Part shown: piece after piece, positions 1 through 5,861 of the stretch
How the letters are laid out: the number at the start of each line of letters is the position of its first letter
Position numbering within the stretch: the stretch's first letter is position 1
Assembly (NCBI GenBank): GCA_003154255.1
Contig: PMCY01000172.1
Coordinates: forward strand, 7,173-20,867
DNA length: 13,695 nt
Source of the DNA: Candidatus Aminicenantota bacterium
Lineage (GTDB): Bacteria; Acidobacteriota; Aminicenantia; Aminicenantales; UBA4085
Direction of reading: 5' to 3'
Made by a program: the position numbers and the translations under genes
Notes under the pieces: generated by a model
What the model saw: only the letters and a program-made list of their open reading frames with translations
What the model was told of the DNA's origin: nothing
Database searches by the model: none

Positions 1-222
1 CTGCTGCCGGAGGTCTTCTTGAAAGCCGTTTCGTTCGTCCGCAATCAGGGTGAACGGCTGGACGGATTTTCTACCGCCGTCTTCGATTTCATCCGCCAAT
101 ACAGGCCGGCCGAAAACGTGGTTCGCCGCCCGCTGGGTAAAAAGGGCCGGGGGTTCTATTTCGTCGGGCCCCACGAGATCTTGATCCCGCTCCTGGCCGC
201 GGTCCTCAAGAACCGCCCTTAA
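1..222 (+). CDS. C-terminal part of an unrecognised protein (5' end outside window)
   Basis: The reading frame is open from base 1 to a TAA at 220-222, so about 73 C-terminal residues are visible and the gene begins upstream of the window. A TTG at 19 could pose as a start, but the frame is open before it and no ribosome binding site precedes it, so I treat the gene as truncated by the window edge. The visible part is mixed hydrophobic and basic. It has an RPAENVVRRPLGKKGRG stretch, then a hydrophobic end containing GPHEILIPLLAAVL. I do not recognise the family and assign no function. Third-position GC preference matches the neighbouring genes, which supports real coding sequence. The gene converges on coaE, with 16 bases between the two stop codons. 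Confidence 0.6.
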   Translation: MLPEVFLKAVSFVRNQGERLDGFSTAVFDFIRQYRPAENVVRRPLGKKGRGFYFVGPHEILIPLLAAVLKNRP

Positions 223-243
223 TCCCGCTGTAACCGGATTAAG
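218..243. repeat. 8-bp perfect inverted repeat spanning two facing stop codons
   Basis: CTTAATCC at 218-225 is perfectly complementary to GGATTAAG at 236-243, with a 10-base loop. The TAA of the upstream plus-strand gene (220-222) and the TAA of coaE (239-241 on the minus strand) each lie inside one arm. Three of the base pairs follow automatically from both stops being TAA. The other five do not. It could act as a small bidirectional 3'-end hairpin, but no T-run follows on either strand, so it is not a classical intrinsic terminator. Confidence 0.5.
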
Positions 244-865
244 AACGGCGGCCGGCACCGCGCCGGGCTTCTTCCTTGAGCGCGGCCCAAACGGCTTCGG
301 CCCGGGCCAGGGTATCTTCGAGTCCGTCGGATGTGTCGATGATGTAATCGGCCCGGGCCTTTTTCCGCTCCGGGTCCATCTGGGCCGCCAGGCGCCTGCC
401 GGCTTGAATCCGGTCGATTTCGTCGCGGGCCATGAGCCTTTCGATCTGAACATCGGGGCGGCAATAAGCCACGACGATCCTGTCGTAGAACTCCGCCTGG
501 TCGGCCTCAAAGATCAAGGCCGACTCGGAGATGTAGACATCCACCCGGCCTTCGGCCTGAAGACGCGCGGCTTCGACTCTCATGGCCGCGATGACCCGGG
601 GCTGGATGATGGCCTCGAGGTCTTGACGGGCGGCCGGTTCGTTAAAAACGAGGCGGGCCAGGGCTTTCCGGTCGATCGTCCCGTCTTCGTCCAGGATGCT
701 TTCCCCGAATCGGGACCGGATCTCCGACCAGACCGGGCCGCCGGGAAGCATCAAGCGGTGGGCTTCCTGATCGGCCCGGCGCAAATGGGCGCCGCGGCGT
801 TCGAAGAACGAACCGATAATGGATTTTCCGGAAGCGATGCCGCCGGTCAGGCCGACCCGGAGCAT
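239..865 (-). CDS. coaE: Dephospho-CoA kinase
   Basis: This enzyme phosphorylates the 3'-OH of dephospho-CoA with ATP, the last step of coenzyme A synthesis, in the cytoplasm. The protein is 208 residues from the ATG at 865, a normal length for the family. The P-loop GGIASGKS is at residues 8-15, the catalytic-type Asp is in RADQEAH (Asp32), and a family-typical DGTIDRKALARLVF segment and a C-terminal ADYIIDTSDG segment follow. A TTG at 898 would add 11 residues but lies inside the upstream PilZ gene. The ATG gives the usual CoaE beginning (MLRVGLTGG), so I chose it. The HP pair that normally follows the central helix reads QP here, a mild deviation. It is the last gene of the LuxR-PilZ-coaE run, 16 bases after the PilZ stop, and is probably co-transcribed with it. 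Confidence 0.95.
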   Translation of the reverse strand: MLRVGLTGGIASGKSIIGSFFERRGAHLRRADQEAHRLMLPGGPVWSEIRSRFGESILDEDGTIDRKALARLVFNEPAARQDLEAIIQPRVIAAMRVEAARLQAEGRVDVYISESALIFEADQAEFYDRIVVAYCRPDVQIERLMARDEIDRIQAGRRLAAQMDPERKKARADYIIDTSDGLEDTLARAEAVWAALKEEARRGAGRRS

Positions 866-881
866 GGGCTGCCCGAGGCGG

Positions 882-1280
882 TTATTTCGAACCGACAAAC
901 TTGAAATTCTTGCTGAAGCGGACGGCCACGCCTTGCTTCTTGCCCTTGATATCGGGTTTTTCCAAGCGGATGGTCATCCCGCCGATCTGGAGCTTCATTT
1001 TCTTCCCCCCGGTCGCTTCTTTGGGGAGATCGATCCGGAGATTGAGCCTGCTCCCCACGCATAACCCCGAATCCAGGCAAAAGTAGGCGCCGGTCGAACT
1101 GATGTTCTCAAGCCGGACCTGTTCCTTGAACGACCCGCCTTTGGTGAGGCGTCCTTCGACGACGGCGGGCAGGGGCATGTCGAAACGCCACTCCCGGCGG
1201 CGATTGATGTCCACCGGGGGCTTGGCCGACTTGCGCGCGGGTCTTTTCCGGGCTTTGGGCTTGGCGGCGGCTTTGGTCAT
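882..1280 (-). CDS. PilZ domain protein with intact c-di-GMP motifs
   Basis: A 132-residue single-domain PilZ protein, a predicted cytoplasmic receptor for the second messenger c-di-GMP. Both signature motifs are present: RxxxR as R28-REW-R32, and D/NxSxxG as N59-I-S61-S-T-G64. They are followed by the beta-barrel pattern with a GSRLNLRIDLP strand. The first 27 residues are a Lys/Arg/Ala/Pro-rich, probably disordered tail. The ATG at 1280 is preceded by AAGGGA with a 7-base spacer. The gene lies 25 bases after the LuxR-type regulator and 16 bases before coaE, so it is probably in one operon with both. Of the three PilZ-like proteins in this window it is the only one that keeps both binding motifs. 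The output partner is unknown. Candidates are a motility or secretion machine or the neighbouring regulator. Confidence 0.88.
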   Translation of the reverse strand: MTKAAAKPKARKRPARKSAKPPVDINRRREWRFDMPLPAVVEGRLTKGGSFKEQVRLENISSTGAYFCLDSGLCVGSRLNLRIDLPKEATGGKKMKLQIGGMTIRLEKPDIKGKKQGVAVRFSKNFKFVGSK

Positions 1281-1305
1281 GGGGGGGTCCCTTGGGCAGT
1301 GGATT

Positions 1306-1995
1306 TCAGAATAGGGCCGAATTGATGGCGTATAGGGCCAGCTGCAGGCGGCTATGCGTATCGAGCTTGGCGTAGATGCTTTTGATGTGCGAGCGGACGG
1401 TGTTCTTGCTGATGAACAGGGTGTCGGCGATTTCGTCGTTGCTTTTGCCCTGCCCGATGAGCTTGAGGACCTGGAACTCCGTCGGAGTCAGCTGGTCGAG
1501 CGTTTTTTCCTTCATATCCCGCCCGACGACGGCAATGATGCGGTCCATGATGCTGCTCATCTTGTCCCGGGGCAGCCAGATCTCGCCTTTGTGGATGGTC
1601 CGGACGGCTTCGGGCAGCTGGTGGGAGGAGTCGTTGATGTCGAAATAGCCCCGGGCGCCGACGTTGATCAGGCTGACGATTTCCTCGTGGGACGGGATGT
1701 TGCCGAGCAGGAGCATCTGGGAGTGGACGGGGTCCTTGGAGATCTCGCGGATGGCCTTGCAGATCTCGCGCATATTGGGCAGGGTTTCGAGGCTGGCGAA
1801 GAGGATGACATCAGGATGAAGTTTGCGGATGGATTCCATGAACGATTCAAGGGTCGTCTTCTCGACATTGACCACTTCGATTCCGGAATCGGACTCGATG
1901 GCTTTGAGGATGCCGGCCAGGATCAGATCGGATGGGCAATAGATGAGGATTTTGATGGTCGCGTTCTCGGGGATCGCGGGTTTTTTCTTGTTCAT
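1306..1995 (-). CDS. LuxR/NarL-type transcription regulator with a degenerate receiver domain
   Basis: The protein is 229 residues. Residues 14-135 have the layout of a response-regulator receiver and residues 166-229 form a clear LuxR-type helix-turn-helix (LTPTEFQVLKLIGQGKSNDEIA, then the SKNTVRSHIKSIYAKL recognition region). The receiver lacks the phosphorylation chemistry. The acidic pair after strand 1 is replaced by Cys20-Pro21. The phosphoacceptor Asp becomes Ala67 (HPDVILFASLE). The conserved Thr becomes Gly98, and the Lys of the usual GYLLK becomes Ile120 (GYFDIN). It therefore probably binds DNA without aspartyl phosphorylation and may respond to a protein partner or ligand. It is the first gene of a PilZ- and coaE-containing run, with a promoter at 2049-2077. 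GGAAGGGG upstream of the ATG at 1995 serves as ribosome binding site. Target genes cannot be read from the sequence, though autoregulation is plausible. Confidence 0.85.
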   Translation of the reverse strand: MNKKKPAIPENATIKILIYCPSDLILAGILKAIESDSGIEVVNVEKTTLESFMESIRKLHPDVILFASLETLPNMREICKAIREISKDPVHSQMLLLGNIPSHEEIVSLINVGARGYFDINDSSHQLPEAVRTIHKGEIWLPRDKMSSIMDRIIAVVGRDMKEKTLDQLTPTEFQVLKLIGQGKSNDEIADTLFISKNTVRSHIKSIYAKLDTHSRLQLALYAINSALF

Positions 1996-2021
1996 ACTCG
2001 CCCCTTCCAGGTTTCATCCTT

Positions 2022-2038
2022 GGCGATCGTTCATCGCC
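2022..2038. repeat. 6-bp inverted repeat in the leader of the LuxR-type gene
   Basis: GGCGAT (2022-2027) and ATCGCC (2033-2038) are perfectly complementary around a 5-base loop. They sit just downstream of the predicted start point near 2042 and upstream of the ribosome binding site. This could be an operator dyad for a dimeric HTH regulator such as the adjacent gene product, or a small leader hairpin. Six base pairs is short for GC-rich DNA, so chance is possible. Confidence 0.35.
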
Positions 2039-2048
2039 GGGCGGTTGT

Positions 2049-2077
2049 ATAGTAGTGAAACACTCCGGGGATGTCAA
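2049..2077 (-). promoter_or_regulatory. Sigma70-type promoter of the LuxR-PilZ-coaE operon
   Basis: Reading the minus strand, a perfect -35 TTGACA (2077-2072) is followed by a 17-base spacer and a -10 TACTAT (2054-2049), which keeps the critical first, second and last positions. Transcription would start near 2042, giving a leader of about 47 bases before the ATG at 1995. This is the best -35 box in the window. Confidence 0.72.
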
Positions 2078-2141
2078 TTAAAGCGCCCGCCGGTTTTTGG
2101 GAGAAACGACCGCCGCGGAGGGGCGGGAAGGACGGCTCCGG

Positions 2142-2504
2142 CTAGAATTCCTTGGAGGAGATCCGGTAGCGGCCGTCGAGCCGGAGAATGATCAGGTGGT
2201 CGGGGCTGCCGACGGGCGCGGATTCCACGCGGCTGACCGTTCCGGTCAGGGCCAGGCAGATGGACCGCTCGAGCCAGGCCCTGGCCGGCACGGAAAATGA
2301 AACAGCGAGCTTGGACCCGACGCGGACGGAGGGCCTCAAACGGAGCCGGGCTTCCCGGGCGCTTACCGAGGCCAGCCGCGTTTCTTCAACGAAATCCCGG
2401 TCGCGCTGGTCACGTCCCTTGACCACGGCGGTCACCGGGAATTCGAAAACCCTTTCCCGGCGGGCCGGCGGGCCCGCGCTTGCCGGGCCGCGGATCTTGT
2501 TCAT
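2142..2504 (-). CDS. Degenerate PilZ-like protein
   Basis: The protein is 120 residues from the ATG at 2504. A TTG at 2519 would add five residues, but GAGG at 2517-2514 sits 9 bases before the ATG, and the upstream gene's stop overlaps the TTG, so ATG is preferred. The fold pattern follows the intact PilZ protein at 882-1280 closely: RRERVFEFPVTAVVKG, then a FVEETRLASVS segment, then a GSKLAVSF strand. The binding residues are altered. The second Arg of RxxxR aligns with Val19, and the N-x-S-x-x-G motif reads S46-V-S48-A-R-E51. It is therefore likely a PilZ-fold protein that binds c-di-GMP weakly or not at all and may act through protein contact. It lies 11 bases after the other degenerate PilZ gene, so the pair is co-transcribed. 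I see no clear intrinsic terminator after it. Confidence 0.75.
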   Translation of the reverse strand: MNKIRGPASAGPPARRERVFEFPVTAVVKGRDQRDRDFVEETRLASVSAREARLRLRPSVRVGSKLAVSFSVPARAWLERSICLALTGTVSRVESAPVGSPDHLIILRLDGRYRISSKEF

Positions 2505-2515
2505 GTCTGGACGCC

Positions 2516-2875
2516 TCAATCGTCGGGCTTGATGATGTACTTGCTGTCGAAGTGCACGGTGACCCTTTGTCCGGGGCTGTGCTCTCGGAGGGCCTCGATC
2601 AGGCCGACTTTGCCCTTGAGAACAAGCTTGAGGTTCTTGTCATCGGAGAGCTTCTCCGGAAGATCAACCACCAGGCGAAGCCGCGTTCCGATATGGACCG
2701 GATTTTTTAGATAGAATGACGATCCTTGGTGGTTGATAAACGTCAGGATCGTACCCTCGCTGAAATCCTGCCCCCGGGCGTTGACGCCCTCGACTTGCGT
2801 CGGAAGGGGGAAGGTGAACCCCCTCTCCGCGGAAGTCAGCGGGGTCGTCTCATCGACGGGATACTTCTGCATCAT
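2516..2875 (-). CDS. Degenerate PilZ-like protein
   Basis: The ATG at 2875 has an excellent ribosome binding site, GAGGAA with a 6-base spacer, and gives 119 residues. An in-frame ATG at 2905 would add ten residues, but its AAGGA is only 3 bases away. I prefer 2875 without excluding 2905. The layout matches the other two PilZ-like proteins: an ERGFTFPLPTQVEGV entry strand, a FSEGTILTFINHQGSSFYL turn, then GTRLRLVVDLPEKL. The RxxxR arginines are replaced (aligned positions read Ser and Gly), and the N-x-S-x-x-G motif aligns as F-I-N-H-Q-G, with only the Gly kept. Direct c-di-GMP binding is doubtful. It heads a two-gene unit that diverges from proS. The shared pattern suggests that all three PilZ-like genes here arose by local duplication. 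Confidence 0.75.
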   Translation of the reverse strand: MMQKYPVDETTPLTSAERGFTFPLPTQVEGVNARGQDFSEGTILTFINHQGSSFYLKNPVHIGTRLRLVVDLPEKLSDDKNLKLVLKGKVGLIEALREHSPGQRVTVHFDSKYIIKPDD

Positions 2876-2940
2876 GATCGCTTCCTCATCTCGGACTGTT
2901 GCCATTCATCCTTAGCCACTGTCAGGATGCCATGCCCCGG

Positions 2941-2990
2941 AAGTCCGGTCAATCACCCCTCCGGGTGATCAAAAGGGTGAAATCGGACTT
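2941..2990. repeat. Nested inverted repeat in the PilZ/proS divergent intergenic region
   Basis: An outer pair AAGTCCG (2941-2947) / CGGACTT (2984-2990) encloses an inner pair ATCACCC (2952-2958) / GGGTGAT (2963-2969) with a 4-base loop. Both pairs are perfect 7-bp matches. A second copy of GGGTGA at 2975-2980 could compete with the inner right arm, giving two alternative folds. No gene covers this stretch. It could be a structured leader of the PilZ transcript, or an operator for a dimeric regulator. No T-run follows the repeat, so it is not a typical intrinsic terminator. Confidence 0.55.
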
Positions 2991-3017
2991 TCTTCCCTCA
3001 TCTTCGGCCCGGCTCCG

Positions 3018-3046
3018 ATTAGCCTATGGGGCTTGGGCCTTGTCGG
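3018..3046 (-). promoter_or_regulatory. Weak candidate promoter for the two degenerate PilZ genes
   Basis: On the minus strand, CCGACA (3046-3041) and GCTAAT (3023-3018) are 17 bases apart, each matching four of six consensus positions. A transcript from here would start near 3011 and carry the nested inverted repeat at 2941-2990 in its leader. I found no better minus-strand promoter between the PilZ gene and proS. The call is tentative. Confidence 0.25.
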
Positions 3047-3102
3047 GAAAGGTCCCCGTCCCCTGGGGCCCGGCTAGCGGCGGGGAAAAAGCGTGGAAAA
3101 TA

Positions 3103-3131
3103 TGGACGAACCCGGGGAAAGTTGTTAGAAT
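3103..3131 (+). promoter_or_regulatory. Candidate sigma70-type promoter of proS
   Basis: TGGACG (3103-3108, four of six) and TAGAAT (3126-3131, five of six) are 17 bases apart. Transcription would start near 3138, giving a short leader of about 23 bases that contains the GGAG ribosome binding site at 3151-3154. Confidence 0.55.
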
Positions 3132-3160
3132 GAGCGGGCATTTCCCATCCGGAGTTTCCC

Positions 3161-4615
3161 GTGAGTAACAACGAACGCCTGGTGAAGCAAATCACCGCCA
3201 AGACCGAGGACTTTTCCCGCTGGTACGTGGAGATCGTTCAGAAAGCCGAGCTGGCCGACTATACCCCGATGAAGGGGATGATGGTCATCCGTCCCTATGG
3301 CTATGCCGTCTGGGAGAACATTCAGCGGCTTATGGATGGGCGGATCAAGGCCAGCGGCCATGTCAACGCCTATTTCCCGCTCTTCATCCCCGAGAGCTTC
3401 CTGAAGAAAGAGGCCGAGCATGTCGAGGGATTCTCCCCGGAAGTCGCCTGGGTGACCATCGGGGGCAAAGAGGAGCTGGAAGAGCGGCTGGCCGTCCGGC
3501 CTACCTCCGAAGCCATCATCGGGTACATGTACTCAAAATGGATCAAGTCCTGGCGCGATCTGCCCGTTCTTTACAACCAGTGGGCCAACATCGTCCGCTG
3601 GGAGAAGGTCACCCGGCCCTTTTTGAGGACCACGGAATTCCTTTGGCAGGAAGGCCATACATGTCACGAGACGGCCGAGGAGGCCCAGGCGGAAACGCTC
3701 AAAATCCTGGCCATGTACAAGGAGTTCTGTGAGACCGAGCTGGCCATCCCGGTCATCGCCGGCCGGAAAACGCTCCGCGAGAAATTCGCGGGGGCTCACA
3801 TGACTTACGCCATCGAAGCCCTCATGTCGGACGGCAAAGCCCTGCAGATGGGAACATCCCACAACCTCGGCCAGCATTTCTCCAAAGCTTTTGACATCAA
3901 ATTCGAGGACCGCAACCAAACCCTTCAGTATGTCTGGCAGACTTCGTGGGGAACCACGACGCGGATGATCGGGGCCCTGATCATGAGCCACGGCGACGAC
4001 TCGGGCCTGCGCCTGCCGCCCCGCGTCGCTCCGACCCAGGCCGTTCTCGTGCCGATCCCGGCGGCCAACTGGAAGGAGACCGTCCTGCCCGTGGCCCGGC
4101 GCGTCGAAGAATCCCTGCGGGCGGCCGGCCTGCGCGTTGCGCTCGACGCCCGCGAGGAATTCACCCCGGGGTGGAAATTTTCCGAGTATGAAATGCGAGG
4201 CGTGCCTCTCCGCATCGAGATCGGGCCGCGCGACGTCAAGAACGGACAAGCCGTGCTCGTCCGCCGCGATCTCAAGACCAAGGAGACGGTGTCCTTAGAG
4301 GTCCTATCGGCCCGCGTCCCGGCCTTGCTCGAGGAAATCCAGGCCACTCTGCTTAAGCAGGCCACGGTCTTTTTAGCCGATAATATCCGCCCGGCCGGAA
4401 GCTATGAGGAATTTAAAAATATATTGGAAACGACACGCGGATTCATCCGGGCGGCCTGGTGCGGAGGCGAGGTTTGCGAGGATAGGATCAAAACCGAAAC
4501 CATGGCCACCATCCGGGTCATCCCCCTCGAAGAGGAAGATCGGCCCGTTGAGGGGGCTTGTATCTGCTGCGGAGCCCCGGGTCAGGCCGTGGCCCTCTTT
4601 GCCCGATCCTATTAA
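3161..4615 (+). CDS. proS: Prolyl-tRNA synthetase, archaeal/eukaryotic-type (class 3)
   Basis: This class II synthetase charges tRNA-Pro with proline in the cytoplasm. The protein is 484 residues with a GTG start, with GGAG 6 bases upstream. Visible landmarks are RPTSE at 113-117, motif 2 around RWE...RPFLRTTEF (146-160), HETAEEA after it, and motif 3 GLRLPPRVAPTQ (282-293). An anticodon-binding domain follows at about 295-395. The C-terminal extension carries Cys434, Cys439, Cys467, Cys469 and Cys470, the zinc-binding module of this type, and ends in Tyr, as class 3 enzymes characteristically do. There is no room for the inserted editing domain found in the usual long bacterial ProRS between motifs 2 and 3. 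Mischarged Ala-tRNA-Pro would then have to be cleared by a separate factor. It is probably the first gene of a unit with pcm, which begins 30 bases later. Confidence 0.97.
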   Translation: MSNNERLVKQITAKTEDFSRWYVEIVQKAELADYTPMKGMMVIRPYGYAVWENIQRLMDGRIKASGHVNAYFPLFIPESFLKKEAEHVEGFSPEVAWVTIGGKEELEERLAVRPTSEAIIGYMYSKWIKSWRDLPVLYNQWANIVRWEKVTRPFLRTTEFLWQEGHTCHETAEEAQAETLKILAMYKEFCETELAIPVIAGRKTLREKFAGAHMTYAIEALMSDGKALQMGTSHNLGQHFSKAFDIKFEDRNQTLQYVWQTSWGTTTRMIGALIMSHGDDSGLRLPPRVAPTQAVLVPIPAANWKETVLPVARRVEESLRAAGLRVALDAREEFTPGWKFSEYEMRGVPLRIEIGPRDVKNGQAVLVRRDLKTKETVSLEVLSARVPALLEEIQATLLKQATVFLADNIRPAGSYEEFKNILETTRGFIRAAWCGGEVCEDRIKTETMATIRVIPLEEEDRPVEGACICCGAPGQAVALFARSY

Positions 4616-4645
4616 AAGGACCGGCGCTTATATTAAAATGAACCC

Positions 4646-5302
4646 GTGACGCCAACAGATGCGGAATGGCGCGGCCGCCGCGAGTCGATGGTCCGGGACC
4701 AGATCGAAGCCCGCGGCGTCGCCGATTCCCGGGTCCTGATGGCGATGCGGCGGGTGCCGCGCCATCTCTTCGTTCCCGATGACATGCGCGGCTACGCCTA
4801 TGCCGACGAACCCTTGCCGATCGGCGACGGCCAGACGATCTCCCAGCCTTACATTGTCGCTTTCATGACCGAGGCTCTCGGCCTGGGAACAGCCGATCGG
4901 GTCCTCGAGGTCGGGACAGGATCGGGATACCAGACGGCCGTGTTGGCCGAGATCGCCGTCGAGGTCTTCACGATCGAGATCATCGCCGCCCTGGCCGCTC
5001 GGGCGAAGCAAGTTCTGGAGAGCCTCGGTTACGTCCGTATCCGCTTTCGAACAGCGGACGGCGCCTCCGGTTGGCCGGAGGAAGCCCCCTTTGACGCGAT
5101 CATCGCCACGGCCGCGCCCTTGGTCATGCCCCCGGCATGGCCCGCCCTGCTCAAACCGGGCGGAACGCTGGTTCTGCCCGTGGGCGCCGGACCGCAGTCC
5201 CTTATTCGCGTTGTCCGCCAAGGAAGCGGGTGGCGGGAGGAGAAGCTTCTGGATGTCCGTTTCGTCCCCTTGATCGGCGAACGGGAAGGAGAACCCCCAT
5301 GA
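4646..5302 (+). CDS. pcm: Protein-L-isoaspartate O-methyltransferase
   Basis: The enzyme methylates abnormal L-isoaspartyl residues with S-adenosylmethionine, starting repair of aged proteins. The protein is 218 residues from a GTG. Landmarks are RVPRHLFVP (36-44), the SQPYIVAFMTEAL segment (66-78), SAM motif I VLEVGTGSGYQTAVLAEI (86-103), FDAIIATAA (149-157) and LKPGGTLVLPVG (169-180), all in family order. The start is uncertain. The GTG has no convincing ribosome binding site, while an in-frame ATG at 4688 would remove 14 residues ahead of the conserved MVRDQIEARGV. A TAAAAT hexamer at 4634-4639 lies where a -10 box for a leaderless transcript starting at the GTG would be, but no -35 accompanies it. 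The 3' end overlaps the DUF192 gene by four bases (ATGA), indicating translational coupling. Confidence 0.95.
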   Translation: MTPTDAEWRGRRESMVRDQIEARGVADSRVLMAMRRVPRHLFVPDDMRGYAYADEPLPIGDGQTISQPYIVAFMTEALGLGTADRVLEVGTGSGYQTAVLAEIAVEVFTIEIIAALAARAKQVLESLGYVRIRFRTADGASGWPEEAPFDAIIATAAPLVMPPAWPALLKPGGTLVLPVGAGPQSLIRVVRQGSGWREEKLLDVRFVPLIGEREGEPP

Positions 5303-5757
5303 CTCGACGCGATGGCTTGCTCCGGATCGCCGCCCTGGTCCTCGGGGCCTTGCATTGCGGAGCCCAAGGCCGGGATAAATTCATTAAAGTGTACTTTCCA
5401 GACGGGCGGTCCGTGACCGCCGAGCTGGCCCTCACCGAGGCCGAACGCGCCCTGGGCCTGATGAACCGGGAGAAGATTCTGCCCGACCAGGGCATGCTTT
5501 TCGTTTTCGACGAAGAGGCCGTGCACTCGTTTTGGATGAAAAATACCCTGGTGCCTCTGGACATGCTCTGGCTGGACCGGGACCGGAGGATCGTCCATAT
5601 CGAGCGGGACGTTCCTCCCTGCCAGGCCGATCCTTGCCCGTCCTACGGGCCCCGGCGGCCCGTCTCCTATGTCCTCGAACTCAAAGGGGGGATGGCCGCG
5701 GCTTTCCGGTTGAAGGCATCCGACAAGCTCGATTTCGCACTGCCGCCCTTGAAATAA
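5299..5757 (+). CDS. Secreted DUF192 family protein
   Basis: The protein is 152 residues from the ATG at 5299, which overlaps the pcm stop (ATGA) and has AAGGAG 8 bases upstream. Residues 1-24 form a Sec-type signal peptide (basic MTRRD, a hydrophobic IAALVLGAL core, then HCGAQG). A Cys lies near the cleavage region, but the preceding residues are a poor lipobox, so a periplasmic or secreted form is more likely than a lipoprotein. The mature part shows the DUF192 signature: a short beta lead-in, ELALTEAERALGLMNRE, GMLFVF, FWMKNTLVPLDMLW, a P..Y region and YVLELKGG. The family's biochemical role is not established, so I assign none. It is the last gene of the proS-pcm run; a fresh promoter begins 13 bases after it. 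Confidence 0.88.
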   Translation: MTRRDGLLRIAALVLGALHCGAQGRDKFIKVYFPDGRSVTAELALTEAERALGLMNREKILPDQGMLFVFDEEAVHSFWMKNTLVPLDMLWLDRDRRIVHIERDVPPCQADPCPSYGPRRPVSYVLELKGGMAAAFRLKASDKLDFALPPLK

Positions 5758-5769
5758 CAGGCGGTCTAT

Positions 5770-5798
5770 TTGACGGAATGAGCGCGCGGATTTATAAT
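5770..5798 (+). promoter_or_regulatory. Strong sigma70-type promoter of the PLP-enzyme / CDP-alcohol / nucleotidyltransferase module
   Basis: TTGACG (5770-5775, five of six) and a perfect TATAAT (5793-5798) are separated by 17 bases. Transcription should start near 5805, leaving a leader of about 57 bases before the ATG at 5862. It is the closest overall match to consensus in the window and separates this module from the preceding housekeeping run. Confidence 0.8.
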
Positions 5799-5861
5799 TC
5801 GCCCTCATAATGACGCTTCCGCCGGGGCCGGTCGGGAGCGCATTCCAAGGAAATTGTTATC

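Noticed and set aside
1354..2052. A 232-codon plus-strand frame antisense to the LuxR-type regulator
   Set aside because: The Asp/Gly/Val-rich mirror translation runs through the regulator's own promoter region. The minus-strand gene has a clear HTH domain, ribosome binding site and promoter.
2110..2126. CCGCC/GGCGG hairpin after the second degenerate PilZ gene, considered as an intrinsic terminator
   Set aside because: The stem is only 5 bp with a 7-base loop, and the following minus-strand sequence (TCGTTTCT) is a poor T-run. Chance is likely in GC-rich DNA.
3533..4249. A 238-codon minus-strand frame inside proS
   Set aside because: Shadow of a highly conserved synthetase, with no family pattern in the translation.
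4629..4649. Leaderless start of pcm, with TAAAAT as -10 box
   Set aside because: The spacing to the GTG fits, but there is no -35 element, and transcription from proS 30 bases upstream explains expression.
5299..5370. Lipoprotein signal in the DUF192 protein (Cys20)
   Set aside because: The residues before the Cys (Ala-Leu-His) do not match a lipobox, which wants a small residue at -1. An ordinary Sec signal peptide is more likely.
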